In this document: piece by piece, positions 43,474 through 51,852 of the stretch
Numbering within the stretch: position 1 is the first letter of the stretch
Layout: every line of letters starts with the position of its first letter
NCBI RefSeq assembly: GCF_025994435.1
Contig: NZ_BAQK01000053.1
Location: 1 to 64,000 of the forward strand
Length of the DNA stretch: 64,000 nucleotides
DNA from: Gluconacetobacter johannae
GTDB lineage: Bacteria > Pseudomonadota > Alphaproteobacteria > Acetobacterales > Acetobacteraceae
Direction of reading: 5' to 3'
Translations under genes and position numbers: made by a program
Notes under the pieces: model-generated
Database searches by the model: none
What the model saw: only the letters and a program-made list of their open reading frames with translations
What the model was told of the DNA's origin: nothing

Positions 43474-43505
43474 TCAGGATATCATGACAGATCATGATTC
43501 ATCAA
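43474..43505 (-). promoter_or_regulatory. promoter and operator of the antitoxin-toxin operon
   Basis: On the minus strand TTGATG (43500-43505) and TATCCT (43476-43481) are 18 bp apart. A perfect inverted repeat ATCATGA-CAGA-TCATGAT (43481-43498) fills the spacer, where a bound antitoxin would block polymerase. A second CTGTCA/TGACAG pair (43462-43467 and 43485-43490) extends the symmetry toward the ribosome binding site. Confidence 0.65.
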
Positions 43506-43566
43506 GAAATGTCACCCTTCCGGAATGGGCCGCTCTTGCGGCCCATGCCCCCGGCGGGGCGGGGGA

Positions 43567-45330
43567 TCAGTACCCCACGGTCAGCGAGATATTGCCGAAT
43601 GCCCCCTTGCTGCCGAACCCATCGGCGACACGCTGGGCCTCAAGCCCGTGCAGCCGCCAGCCGACATTCAGCAGCAGGCTGGCATAGCGCCCGACCATGC
43701 TGTGCAAATCCAGCCCGATGCTGGACAGGTCGGTCTCGTTCACCGCCTGCGGGATCGCGTGCACCTGCGAGACATGGCCGTAATCGTAGAACACACCCAC
43801 CTGTTCGCGGTCGGACACGGCAGGGTGCAGACCCATCGCCTCCACGATGCTGAAGGCCGGCGTACGCACCTCGTTGGTCACGCTTACCCCCTCGCTGCCC
43901 AGCGCGGTGTCGGTGTAATAGCCCCGCGCGTTATACAGCCCGCCCAGCGCAAGCTGGTTGCTGTACATCAGGTTGCTGCTGGAAACCTGGCCCGTCGCCT
44001 GCAAAATCCACGACACCCCCGCCGGCAGCCATGTGGTCCGCGTCAGGGTCATCGTGTCATACACGTACCGGTCGCTGGACCCGGGCACCAGAAGCTGGAA
44101 ATCCCGCTTGCGGTTCGCCCCGCTCAGCCCGCCGGGGCTCAGCACCAGGTTGTTCTGGAAACTGGTCTGGCCATACGGGTCGTCCAGCACCGCGTTGTAC
44201 AGGATCGGAAACTGGTCCACTTCCGCCTGGCCGGCATAGGCCTGCGTCCCGCCGAATTCCAGCGCGTTGTTGGTGGTCTTGAAATCGAAACCAACCTGGA
44301 TGCTCTGGGTCATGCGCGTCCGCGCGCCGAACCGGAAGGACGGCAGGTCGTGGATATAACGCACGCTGGCCTGCCCGCTGTGCCCGCTTTCGTCCATTCC
44401 GGCGGTAGCCGACCGCAACAGCGGCCTTTCCCATGAATACGACCCGAAAACCTGCACCCGGTCATGCCACGGCAGCGGCGCCGTCCAGTTGACGGCATGG
44501 CCGCTGTAGCGGTCGCTGGCCGCATGAGTGAACTGGTAGGACAGGATCTGGTCCAGCCCCGCCACATTGCCCCATGTGCCGCCCAGCGCCCATTCCGACT
44601 GCCCCAGCATCGGCACGCCGGCATTGTCGTACGACCCGTACACATGAACCGGCAGCCGGTCCTGCGTCCGCAGGACCACATCGGTCGTCCCCTGCGTGCC
44701 CCCCGGCGAAAACAGCGCGTCCACGGTGCGGAACGGGTTGCCGTTCAAGCGGTCCATACCGGCCTGCACGTCGTCCAGCCGCAGGATCGTCCCCGGCACC
44801 AGCCCGCTTTCGTCGCGCAGCAGGTCGCTGGAAAACCACTTGTTCCCCTCGGGCCGCACCGCGCCCAGCCGGTATTCCGTCACCACCATCTGCACCACCC
44901 CGCCGCCGACATTCTGCGGCGGAATGGTCACATAGACGAACGGACGGCCATTGGCCTTGTACAGGGTGCTGACCGCCTGCGCGATGGCGTCCAGGTCCGC
45001 GAAGCGCACCGGCTTGCCCAGCCGGCCCGCCATCGCCTGCGCGAAGCCCGCCTGCCCCAGCAGCGGCAGCCCCTCATGGATGATTCCACCCACCCCGGCG
45101 GGCATGCCGCCGGGCCGCATGGCATGGGCGTCGGACACGAACACCAGCCCCTTCAGCACCGGCACCACCACTGCGCGCGACGGCGGCAGCCCGATCAGCC
45201 CGATGATCGCCAGCAAGCTGCTGGCGCGCTTTCGCCCGCATCTGCCCTCACCCGCCGAACGCCAGCCGTCGACCCTGTCGGAACGCGAAAGAAACGTGCT
45301 GCATCGCGTGGCCCAGGGCTTCACGGTCAT
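43567..45330 (-). CDS. TpsB (ShlB/FhaC-type) outer-membrane translocator, 5' end doubtful
   Basis: TpsB proteins export one large TpsA partner across the outer membrane. A POTRA-like region (LKGLVFVSDAHAMRP to PQNVGGGVVQMVVTEYRLGAV), linker and Omp85-type barrel end in the aromatic C-terminus LTVGY. Homology-like sequence begins near 45162. The 56 codons upstream (to ATG 45330) lie antisense to a LuxR helix-turn-helix and do not look native, although KRASSLLAIIGLIGLPPSRA could act as a signal peptide by chance. No TpsA is in the window. The gene may be a nonfunctional remnant; see the junction entry. Confidence 0.72.
   Translation of the reverse strand: MTVKPWATRCSTFLSRSDRVDGWRSAGEGRCGRKRASSLLAIIGLIGLPPSRAVVVPVLKGLVFVSDAHAMRPGGMPAGVGGIIHEGLPLLGQAGFAQAMAGRLGKPVRFADLDAIAQAVSTLYKANGRPFVYVTIPPQNVGGGVVQMVVTEYRLGAVRPEGNKWFSSDLLRDESGLVPGTILRLDDVQAGMDRLNGNPFRTVDALFSPGGTQGTTDVVLRTQDRLPVHVYGSYDNAGVPMLGQSEWALGGTWGNVAGLDQILSYQFTHAASDRYSGHAVNWTAPLPWHDRVQVFGSYSWERPLLRSATAGMDESGHSGQASVRYIHDLPSFRFGARTRMTQSIQVGFDFKTTNNALEFGGTQAYAGQAEVDQFPILYNAVLDDPYGQTSFQNNLVLSPGGLSGANRKRDFQLLVPGSSDRYVYDTMTLTRTTWLPAGVSWILQATGQVSSSNLMYSNQLALGGLYNARGYYTDTALGSEGVSVTNEVRTPAFSIVEAMGLHPAVSDREQVGVFYDYGHVSQVHAIPQAVNETDLSSIGLDLHSMVGRYASLLLNVGWRLHGLEAQRVADGFGSKGAFGNISLTVGY
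45155..45170. other. probable deletion/fusion junction
   Basis: Here the TpsB-like frame (minus) loses its family resemblance on the 5' side, and the LuxR-like frame (plus) begins to resemble a response regulator only from RDGGSPISP onward. Both divergent genes therefore appear cut at the same point. The exact base cannot be fixed without relatives. Confidence 0.5.
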
Positions 45331-45466
45331 CGAGGTCGCGCAGCAGCTCGATCTGTCGGCCCATACCGTGCAGACCCATATCCGGCGGATCTATACCAAG
45401 CTCGCCGTATCCTCGCGGATCGAGGCCATCACCATCGCCCGGCGCCAGGGATGGCTCGATGCCTGA
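45164..45466 (+). pseudogene. LuxR-type response-regulator fragment (DNA-binding domain only)
   Basis: The C-terminal linker (RDGGSPISPMIASKLLARF) and a complete LuxR helix-turn-helix (LSERERNVLHRVAQGFTVIEVAQQLDLSAHTVQTHIRRIYTKL) are present. The receiver domain with its phosphorylatable Asp is missing. ATG 45203 could start an 87-residue product. The gene overlaps the next one, a histidine kinase, by 8 bp, so it was probably that kinase's partner. A free HTH could still bind DNA without phosphorylation control. Confidence 0.7.
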
Positions 45467-47126
45467 CGGGCCGGCCGGCGATATGTACCCCGCCGGGACC
45501 AGCTTCTATCTTCCACGCTGGAAGACCGAGGGACGGCTCGCCCTGTACCAGAACGGCCTGCTGGTCTGGCGCACGCATGGCGACGTCGTCTGGGACGGCG
45601 CCAACCGCCCGCTCATGGTGGACCTGCCGTTGTCCGGACCGTCGGTCGTGCTGCTACGCATGGACACCCTGCCCGGCCTGGGCGGCGGCATCACCCGGGC
45701 CTGGGCCGGTGCCCACGACGCGCTGTACTGGCGCTACCGTATCCGGCTGGTGCTGCAATGCGTCGTGCCGGGCGTGCTGGCGGTCGTGCTGCTGTCCATG
45801 GCCACGATCCTGTTCTTCGTCGCCCTGGCCAGGCCCGATCGGGACCCGTATCTGCTGTTCGTCGCCGGGGCCGTGCTCTATGCCGTGCGTATCACCCATC
45901 TGCTGGTACCGCTCGACCCTGCGGTGCTGTCCCCCGCCTGGTTCGGCTGGGCCACCGTCAATTCCATGGACTGGCTGATCGTCGTCAGCTGGCTGCTCTG
46001 CTGCCGCATGGCCGAGGTCACGTTCCCCCGGCTCCAACGGCTGCTCGTCGGGGGCATGACGGCCTGTACAGTCGTGGCGTCGCCGCTGTTCTTTTCATCG
46101 GCTTCCATCTCGGCCCTGGCGCTCGCCGCTTATGGCTTCTGCTTCATGCTGTCGCTGCCTACCATCCCGTTACTGCTGGCCGCCATGCGGCGGCGACGTT
46201 CGCGTTCCGGCATGATGCTGCTGTTCTGGCATTCGATCATGTTCCCCGTCGCCATTCATGATGCGCTGATGGTCGATTTTCGAATCAGCATCGAACATGT
46301 CTATCTGGTTCCCTATGTCGTGCCCGATCTGTTCCTGAGCTGCCTTTACGTGCTGTGCCGGCGCTATATCGACGCCCTGACCCAGGTGGAACGCAGCAAC
46401 CTGGTTCTGGAATCGCGCCTGCGCGCACAGGAACGCGACCTGCGCGACAGCCACGAACATCTGCGCCAGATCGAACAGCGCGAACTGCTGGTGGCCGAAC
46501 GCCAGCGCCTGATGCGCGACATGCACGACGGGCTGGGCTCCACCCTGACCGGCGCGATCAACATGGCGCACATGGCGGCCCCCCACGCCACGATCCGCCA
46601 GACCTTGCAGGACTGCCTGCATGACCTCAAGCTGACGGTCGATTCGCTGGAACCGGTGGATGCCGACCTGCTGATATTGCTGGCCAAGCTGCGCTTCCGC
46701 CTGGCGCCCAGCCTGCAGGCCCAGGGTGTCGCGCTGGAATGGGCGGTCGTCCCCCTGCCGCCGCTGGGATGGCTGACGCCATCGTCCGCCCTGCATATCC
46801 TGCGAATCCTGCAGGAAGTCGTCACCAACATCCTCAAGCACGCGCAAGCCGGGCGGATCGCGGTCTCGACGCTGGTCGACGGGTCGCGCGTCGCCGTGCT
46901 GGTCGAGGATGACGGCATCGGCTTCACCCCCGAAGAGTACCACGCCGAGGGGCGCGGGCTACGCAATATCCGCTGGCGTGCCGAAACCCTGACCGGCCGC
47001 GTGGCCTGGCAACCGGCCGCGGTCGGCACGTGCTTCACGCTATGGCTTCCGGTCGAACGCCCCAACGATACCGGACAGATTCGCGAAAAAGAGGAAAAAG
47101 CCGAACTCTTGACACTGGGCCGATGA
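45459..47126 (+). CDS. membrane sensor histidine kinase (NarX/DesK-type)
   Basis: A 555-residue kinase. An N-terminal extracytoplasmic-looking domain (about residues 1-95, FYLPRWKTEGRLALYQNGLLVW) is followed by seven hydrophobic spans (about 100-295), a coiled-coil region (about 300-345), the HisKA_3 phospho-acceptor RLMRDMHDGLGSTL (His near residue 356) and an HATPase domain with EVVTNILKHA and VEDDGIGFTPEE. The layout matches 7TM sensor kinases. There is no signal peptide before the first domain, so the N-terminus may also be shortened. Its apparent partner regulator lacks a receiver, leaving the kinase orphaned. Confidence 0.82.
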   Translation: MPDGPAGDMYPAGTSFYLPRWKTEGRLALYQNGLLVWRTHGDVVWDGANRPLMVDLPLSGPSVVLLRMDTLPGLGGGITRAWAGAHDALYWRYRIRLVLQCVVPGVLAVVLLSMATILFFVALARPDRDPYLLFVAGAVLYAVRITHLLVPLDPAVLSPAWFGWATVNSMDWLIVVSWLLCCRMAEVTFPRLQRLLVGGMTACTVVASPLFFSSASISALALAAYGFCFMLSLPTIPLLLAAMRRRRSRSGMMLLFWHSIMFPVAIHDALMVDFRISIEHVYLVPYVVPDLFLSCLYVLCRRYIDALTQVERSNLVLESRLRAQERDLRDSHEHLRQIEQRELLVAERQRLMRDMHDGLGSTLTGAINMAHMAAPHATIRQTLQDCLHDLKLTVDSLEPVDADLLILLAKLRFRLAPSLQAQGVALEWAVVPLPPLGWLTPSSALHILRILQEVVTNILKHAQAGRIAVSTLVDGSRVAVLVEDDGIGFTPEEYHAEGRGLRNIRWRAETLTGRVAWQPAAVGTCFTLWLPVERPNDTGQIREKEEKAELLTLGR

Positions 47127-47154
47127 TACTCATGGCCTGATGTCGCAAGCCGTG

Positions 47155-48762
47155 TCAGGCAAGCAGAATCTCCGGAGAGCCATTTTCGACAACAAACCTG
47201 TCCGCCGTCCGCACCTGTCCGCCCGGTCTGTCGGTATGCGAAATCAGCCGCGTTTCCACCAGCATGCGCGTGGGCGTGAAGGTGCATCTCAGATAGCCCC
47301 GATGCAGAGAATCATAATGCTGGACATGCGGATTGTCCGGCAGCGCATTTCTGATGGGCGCCGCGAGTGGCTCCGGCCACAGGGAACTGATTGAGGTGCC
47401 CAGAAACTCCGGCATCACCCCCGACCGCGGATCATCGCCGGCGCGACGCACAACCCGCGATACCAGGGTGGAATGAAGATCGCCGGACAGCACGGCGGGG
47501 TTCGGTGTCCGGTATCGCTGGATCGTATCCAGGATCCGTTGGCGATTGGCGTCATAGCCGTCCCAACTGCCAAGGTAGCGGTAAACGTCATTGTCGTGGC
47601 GCATGTTGATCGGCGACATCATGACTGTCGAGCCGATAACGTTCCAGCGTGCCGGCGCATGGCGAAGCCTGCCCGTCAGCCAGGCCTCCTGAGGCAAGCC
47701 GAGCATCGTGCGGCGCGCATCGACGGCGGCCGGGCAGGCTTGTTCATAAACCCCGAAGCCGAAACGCGGGTCCGAATGACTCTTGCAGATCGTCTCGTCG
47801 CCCCGAAACTGCCGCGTGTCGAGCAGATTGAGCCGGACAAGACGGCCGAGATCCATCCCGCGATAAATCCGCATCGAAGGGTGACCGGGCCGCGCCGGAT
47901 GGCGGACGGGCAGGAATTCGTACCACGCCTGATAAGCCGCCGCACGACGCGCGAGCAGGGCAGGGTCCCGCGAATCCTGTTCCAACGCGTCATGATTGTC
48001 GGGCAGCAAAACGAACGGCAGGGATTCATGCGCGGCGATCAGAGCCGGATCGGTCCGATAAAGCGCATGTCGCGCCCTGTACTCCGCCAACGTCATCGGG
48101 AGGCGGGACATCTCGTGCTGGCGAACGCCGCCGCCCCGCGTCACATCATAGATGTAATCCCCCAGATGCAAGACGAAGTCAGGGTCGTCCTCCACGATAC
48201 CCCGGTAGGCATCGAAATAGCCATTTTCCCAATTCTGGCAGCTCACCAGGGAAAATTGCGCCGAGGCAAGATTTTGATCCGGGGACGCAAGAGTCTTGGT
48301 GCGTCCCACCGGGCTGCGTTCTCCCCCGAGATAAAATCCATAATAATAGGTCTGCGCCGCCTGCAATCCCTGGACATGGACATGAACGCTGAAACCCAGG
48401 GCCGGTCGCGCCAGAGCCACTCCCGACTGGACGACGTGCACCAGGTCCCGGTCTCTGGCGATCACCCATTCCACCTGGATGGGAGTGCGGGAGATGGGTT
48501 CGGGGTCGAACGCCGACCTTGCCAGGCGCGTCCAGAGCACGACGCTCGATGCAGAGGGGTCTCCGGACGCCACCGAAAACGGAAAGCTGGTGTAGTCAGA
48601 CGCAAAAGCACGGCGCAAGGGCCTGCACAAGGCAGGGGCGGCCAGGATGCCGAGCCCGACGGAGCGTCTTGTCGGAAGATGTCGGGCGGCTCCGGAAACC
48701 GATTTCATCTCGTCATGTTCCGCCGCCGGAAGTTGCGCCGGCGTCTCGCCAGGAAGGGGCAT
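47155..48762 (-). CDS. PhoD-like alkaline phosphatase/phosphodiesterase
   Basis: A 535-residue secreted PhoD-family enzyme. A twin-arginine signal (TRRSVGLGILAAPALC) leads the chain. An N-terminal beta domain follows (FPFSVASGDPSASSVVLWTRL), then the metallophosphatase core with SCQNWENGYFDAY, HLGDYIYD, LLPDNHD and SGDLHS. PhoD enzymes use Fe and Ca to free phosphate from mono- and diesters. ATG 48762 is used; ATG 48708 (MKSVSGAARHL) is equally plausible. Base composition appears less GC-rich than in its neighbours. It converges on the histidine kinase. Confidence 0.87.
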   Translation of the reverse strand: MPLPGETPAQLPAAEHDEMKSVSGAARHLPTRRSVGLGILAAPALCRPLRRAFASDYTSFPFSVASGDPSASSVVLWTRLARSAFDPEPISRTPIQVEWVIARDRDLVHVVQSGVALARPALGFSVHVHVQGLQAAQTYYYGFYLGGERSPVGRTKTLASPDQNLASAQFSLVSCQNWENGYFDAYRGIVEDDPDFVLHLGDYIYDVTRGGGVRQHEMSRLPMTLAEYRARHALYRTDPALIAAHESLPFVLLPDNHDALEQDSRDPALLARRAAAYQAWYEFLPVRHPARPGHPSMRIYRGMDLGRLVRLNLLDTRQFRGDETICKSHSDPRFGFGVYEQACPAAVDARRTMLGLPQEAWLTGRLRHAPARWNVIGSTVMMSPINMRHDNDVYRYLGSWDGYDANRQRILDTIQRYRTPNPAVLSGDLHSTLVSRVVRRAGDDPRSGVMPEFLGTSISSLWPEPLAAPIRNALPDNPHVQHYDSLHRGYLRCTFTPTRMLVETRLISHTDRPGGQVRTADRFVVENGSPEILLA

Positions 48763-48818
48763 GTCGTGATTGCTCACCGCGGGTCGGCGCGCATGACGGC
48801 ACCGCAACGACCCCCTTG

Positions 48819-51041
48819 TCAACCCAGTGCGGAATCCAGATAGGGGCTGGCGGCGTCGAAGAACATCTGGTTGGTGTCGAGTTCGTACGAGATCACGTTC
48901 AGGCTCGACAGCGCGCGGTCCATTTCCAGCCGGGTGGCCAGGTTCGCCTCCCGCCCGGCTTCCGAGGTGATCCGCTGGATCGCCAGTTTCGCCGCCCGCG
49001 CCGTGCGCCCGTAGTGGCCGCCATAGCGGCCGCTGAACTGCGCCATGCGGCCCATCATTTCCTCGATCACCTGCCGGGCCTGCGGCGGCAGGACGTTGCG
49101 CGCCAGCACCGCGCGCAGGCGGATCACGTTCAGCCCGATGGTCATCGCCGACAGGATGCCTTGCAGGTAGGCGTCGATCACCGGTTCGGGCGTCTGTTCG
49201 GCATTGGTCAGAAGACGCACGAAGCGGTCCACGTTGCGTTCGACGACATACAGCGGCGACGGCAGCGTGTGCGAGCGCGCCAGCAGCCGCAAGCCCTTCA
49301 GGATGCCGGTACGCATCTGCCAGCGCATGCCGTTGGTGTCGAACGGCAGCACCAGCCGGAACGTCCACATCGCGTACCACAGCGCCAGGATCAGCGGCAT
49401 GGCGGTGTTGAAGAACGTGATTTCATCCAGGCGGGCCTGGTTGCCCGGGCCGATCAGGATGGGCAGGAACAGATTGTACGACACCGCCGCCAGGATGATG
49501 GTGGGGTAGGCGAAGGCCAGCCCCCCCGCCAGCATCGGCAGGCTGAGGCACAGGGCCAGCATCTCGTAGGTCGAGGGGGTGGCCAGCACCCACAGCACCA
49601 GCACCCCCGACACGCCCACCGCCCACAGGGCCCCGGTCAGGAACGCCTGGGTCGCCAGCGCCGGCTTCTCCAGCGTCGCGAACAGGCTGCAGACGATCGA
49701 GACGAACATCAGGAACGTCAGCCCGTCGCGCCAGCCGGTGGCGATCCAGATCACCCCGGCGCCAAAGATCGTGACCGAGGCCCGCAGGCTGTTGGCCAGC
49801 GCCTGCTGCCAGTCGCGGAAGGTGCGGATGCGGTAATGGAAATGGTCGTGCGGCAGCGGATGGAGGCTGGCCTCGAACTGGATGATCGCCTGTTCCAGGT
49901 CGTCCAGCATCGCGTCCAGCGCGTGCTGCAGCATCCTCTGCCGTTGCAGGATCGCCGCCGCGTCGGCGGGCGCCGGCGGCCGGGTGTCGCTGCCCATCTC
50001 CTCGCCCAGCGAATCGGCGATGCTCTGCCGGCAGTCGGCCCGCAACGCCCCCAGCCGGTCCAGGACCGGACGGACGTCGCCGCCCTCCAGCCGGGCGGGC
50101 AGGTCCAGCAGGAACGTCCGTACCCCCTCGGCATTGGCGTGGAACCCGTCGGCAGGCGCGCCGCCCGGCATCTGCATCAGCGCCGCCAGGTCCAGCCCGC
50201 GCGACAGCAGCACCGCGATCCGCGCCAGGGCCGCCCGGGCATGATCGCCTTCGTGCCCGTGATGGCGGCCCAGTTCGACCTCGGCGAATTCGATCTGGTC
50301 GCTGAGGGTGGTGATGGTGGCGAATACGCCCCGCGCCCGCGTCAGCACCTGCCCGTCGCCGGCCAGCAGCGCCGCCAGCGACCGGGCCGCGCCGTCGATG
50401 GCGGTCAGGAAGTTGTGCGCCAGCCGGTCCCGCGCCCGTTCGCCCAGGCGGAACTGGAACAGCGCGGACACCGAGGTTTCCAGCACGATGCCCAGCACGA
50501 TATAGGTCGCGCGGGCCATGGCGATCTGGAAGATATGCTCGGGGTCGGCGATGCCGTCCAGCGCGATGATGGCGTAGGTGAAGCCGCTGGCCCGCATGCC
50601 GTGGATGCGGTAGTTGGTCATGGTCGCCGGCCCGGGCAGCAGCGTGCCGACAAAGCAGAACAGGCCGATGCCCACCGCCAGCGCCACGATGAACAGCAGC
50701 GGCGACTGCGGCAGGGCGGCGACCAGCGCCACCGCGCAGATGGTGCCGACGACCATCCCGAACAGGTGCCAGCGCGCCTTGGCGACGCTCTTGCCCCGCG
50801 TGCCCTGGGCGACCATCCAGACGGTCAGGGCCGCCCATTGCGGACTGCCCAGTTCCCACCACAGGGCGATGCCCAACGCGACCAGCGACGTGATCGTGGT
50901 CCGCAGCGCGTAGCCGAAGGTGACAAGGTCGGGGGCGAACAGCCAGCGCAGATGGTCCTGCCGCCGGGGGCCGCCCGACCACAGGCGGGACCACAGGTCG
51001 CCGACGCGGCTCCGGGCCAGGGTCAGCGCAAGACTCCTCAT
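48819..51041 (-). CDS. FUSC-family membrane protein (AaeB-like efflux)
   Basis: A 740-residue inner-membrane protein of the FUSC/YccS-AaeB family. Two membrane clusters (about residues 40-185 and 385-515) are each followed by a cytoplasmic helical region. FGYALRTTITSLVALGIALWWELGSPQWAALTVWMVAQ is the family's N-terminal block. Relatives export aromatic carboxylic acids or fusaric acid; the substrate is not known here. No membrane-fusion partner is adjacent. ATG 51041. Confidence 0.85.
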   Translation of the reverse strand: MRSLALTLARSRVGDLWSRLWSGGPRRQDHLRWLFAPDLVTFGYALRTTITSLVALGIALWWELGSPQWAALTVWMVAQGTRGKSVAKARWHLFGMVVGTICAVALVAALPQSPLLFIVALAVGIGLFCFVGTLLPGPATMTNYRIHGMRASGFTYAIIALDGIADPEHIFQIAMARATYIVLGIVLETSVSALFQFRLGERARDRLAHNFLTAIDGAARSLAALLAGDGQVLTRARGVFATITTLSDQIEFAEVELGRHHGHEGDHARAALARIAVLLSRGLDLAALMQMPGGAPADGFHANAEGVRTFLLDLPARLEGGDVRPVLDRLGALRADCRQSIADSLGEEMGSDTRPPAPADAAAILQRQRMLQHALDAMLDDLEQAIIQFEASLHPLPHDHFHYRIRTFRDWQQALANSLRASVTIFGAGVIWIATGWRDGLTFLMFVSIVCSLFATLEKPALATQAFLTGALWAVGVSGVLVLWVLATPSTYEMLALCLSLPMLAGGLAFAYPTIILAAVSYNLFLPILIGPGNQARLDEITFFNTAMPLILALWYAMWTFRLVLPFDTNGMRWQMRTGILKGLRLLARSHTLPSPLYVVERNVDRFVRLLTNAEQTPEPVIDAYLQGILSAMTIGLNVIRLRAVLARNVLPPQARQVIEEMMGRMAQFSGRYGGHYGRTARAAKLAIQRITSEAGREANLATRLEMDRALSSLNVISYELDTNQMFFDAASPYLDSALG

Positions 51042-51189
51042 CCCGGCATCCCTGCTCCCGCGTGCAACGCCACCCCCTGCGACGGTTCCCCTGCCTGTCT
51101 AGATCACGCGCCCGTCGCCCGGCAGGCAACGTTCCGCATAACAGACTTCTCCAAACCGAATTTTTCCGGCCGGAGGAAGTCTGTCCCGA

Positions 51190-51720
51190 TCAGTCGTCGT
51201 AGGACACCAGGGATTCGACCGGGATGTCCAGGCGGTCGCGCCCGCCCAGCGCGCGGATCTCGATCAGGGTGGCGGCGCCGACGACGTTTGCCCCCACCTT
51301 GCGTAACAGCGCGACCGACGCCGCCAGCGTGCCGCCGGTCGCCAGCAGGTCGTCCATCACCACCACCCGCTGCCCCGGGCGGATCGCATCGGCCTGGATG
51401 TGCAGGGTGTCGCTGCCGTATTCCAGATCGTATTCGTGCGACACCGTCGCCCCCGGCAGCTTGCCCGGCTTGCGTAGCATCACCAGCCCGCAGCCCAGGC
51501 GGCTGGCCAGCGGAGCGGCCGTCAGGAAGCCGCGCGATTCGATGGCGGCCAGCATGTCCGGCGCCCAGGGCGCGACCGCGCGCGTCATCCGGCCCATGGC
51601 CACCTGCCAGGCGTCCGCATCCCGCATCAGGGTCGAGATGTCGTAGAACAGGATGCCGGGCTTCGGAAAATCCGGAATGCCGCGAATGTGCTGCTTCAGG
51701 TCCATCGTGGCGGTCGTCAT
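51190..51720 (-). CDS. apt: adenine phosphoribosyltransferase
   Basis: A 176-residue purine salvage enzyme making AMP from adenine and PRPP. The PRPP-binding loop VVVMDDLLATGGTL is intact, and IRGIPDFPKPGILFYDI is the family N-terminus. Possible ATGs are 51738, 51720 and 51705; I use 51720. All lie downstream of a terminator (51747-51778), so the gene needs its own promoter or read-through. Confidence 0.94.
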   Translation of the reverse strand: MTTATMDLKQHIRGIPDFPKPGILFYDISTLMRDADAWQVAMGRMTRAVAPWAPDMLAAIESRGFLTAAPLASRLGCGLVMLRKPGKLPGATVSHEYDLEYGSDTLHIQADAIRPGQRVVVMDDLLATGGTLAASVALLRKVGANVVGAATLIEIRALGGRDRLDIPVESLVSYDD

Positions 51721-51746
51721 GTCCGTGTCCAAATCCATCCCATGCG

Positions 51747-51778
51747 AAAAGCCGGCCCGGACCTGATGTCCGGACCGG
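51747..51778 (-). terminator. intrinsic terminator downstream of the Bcr/CflA transporter gene
   Basis: Stem CCGGCCCGGAC (51752-51762) pairs with GTCCGGACCGG (51768-51778) with one mismatch around a 5-nt loop. Four U follow on the minus strand (51747-51750). It lies between the MFS gene and apt. Confidence 0.75.
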
Positions 51779-51852
51779 AAAAATTCCGTCCTGCTGTAGC
51801 CCGCCGCCGCCGCCGCCCGCAAGCCCGCAGGGGCCGCCAGGGCCGGGACGCA

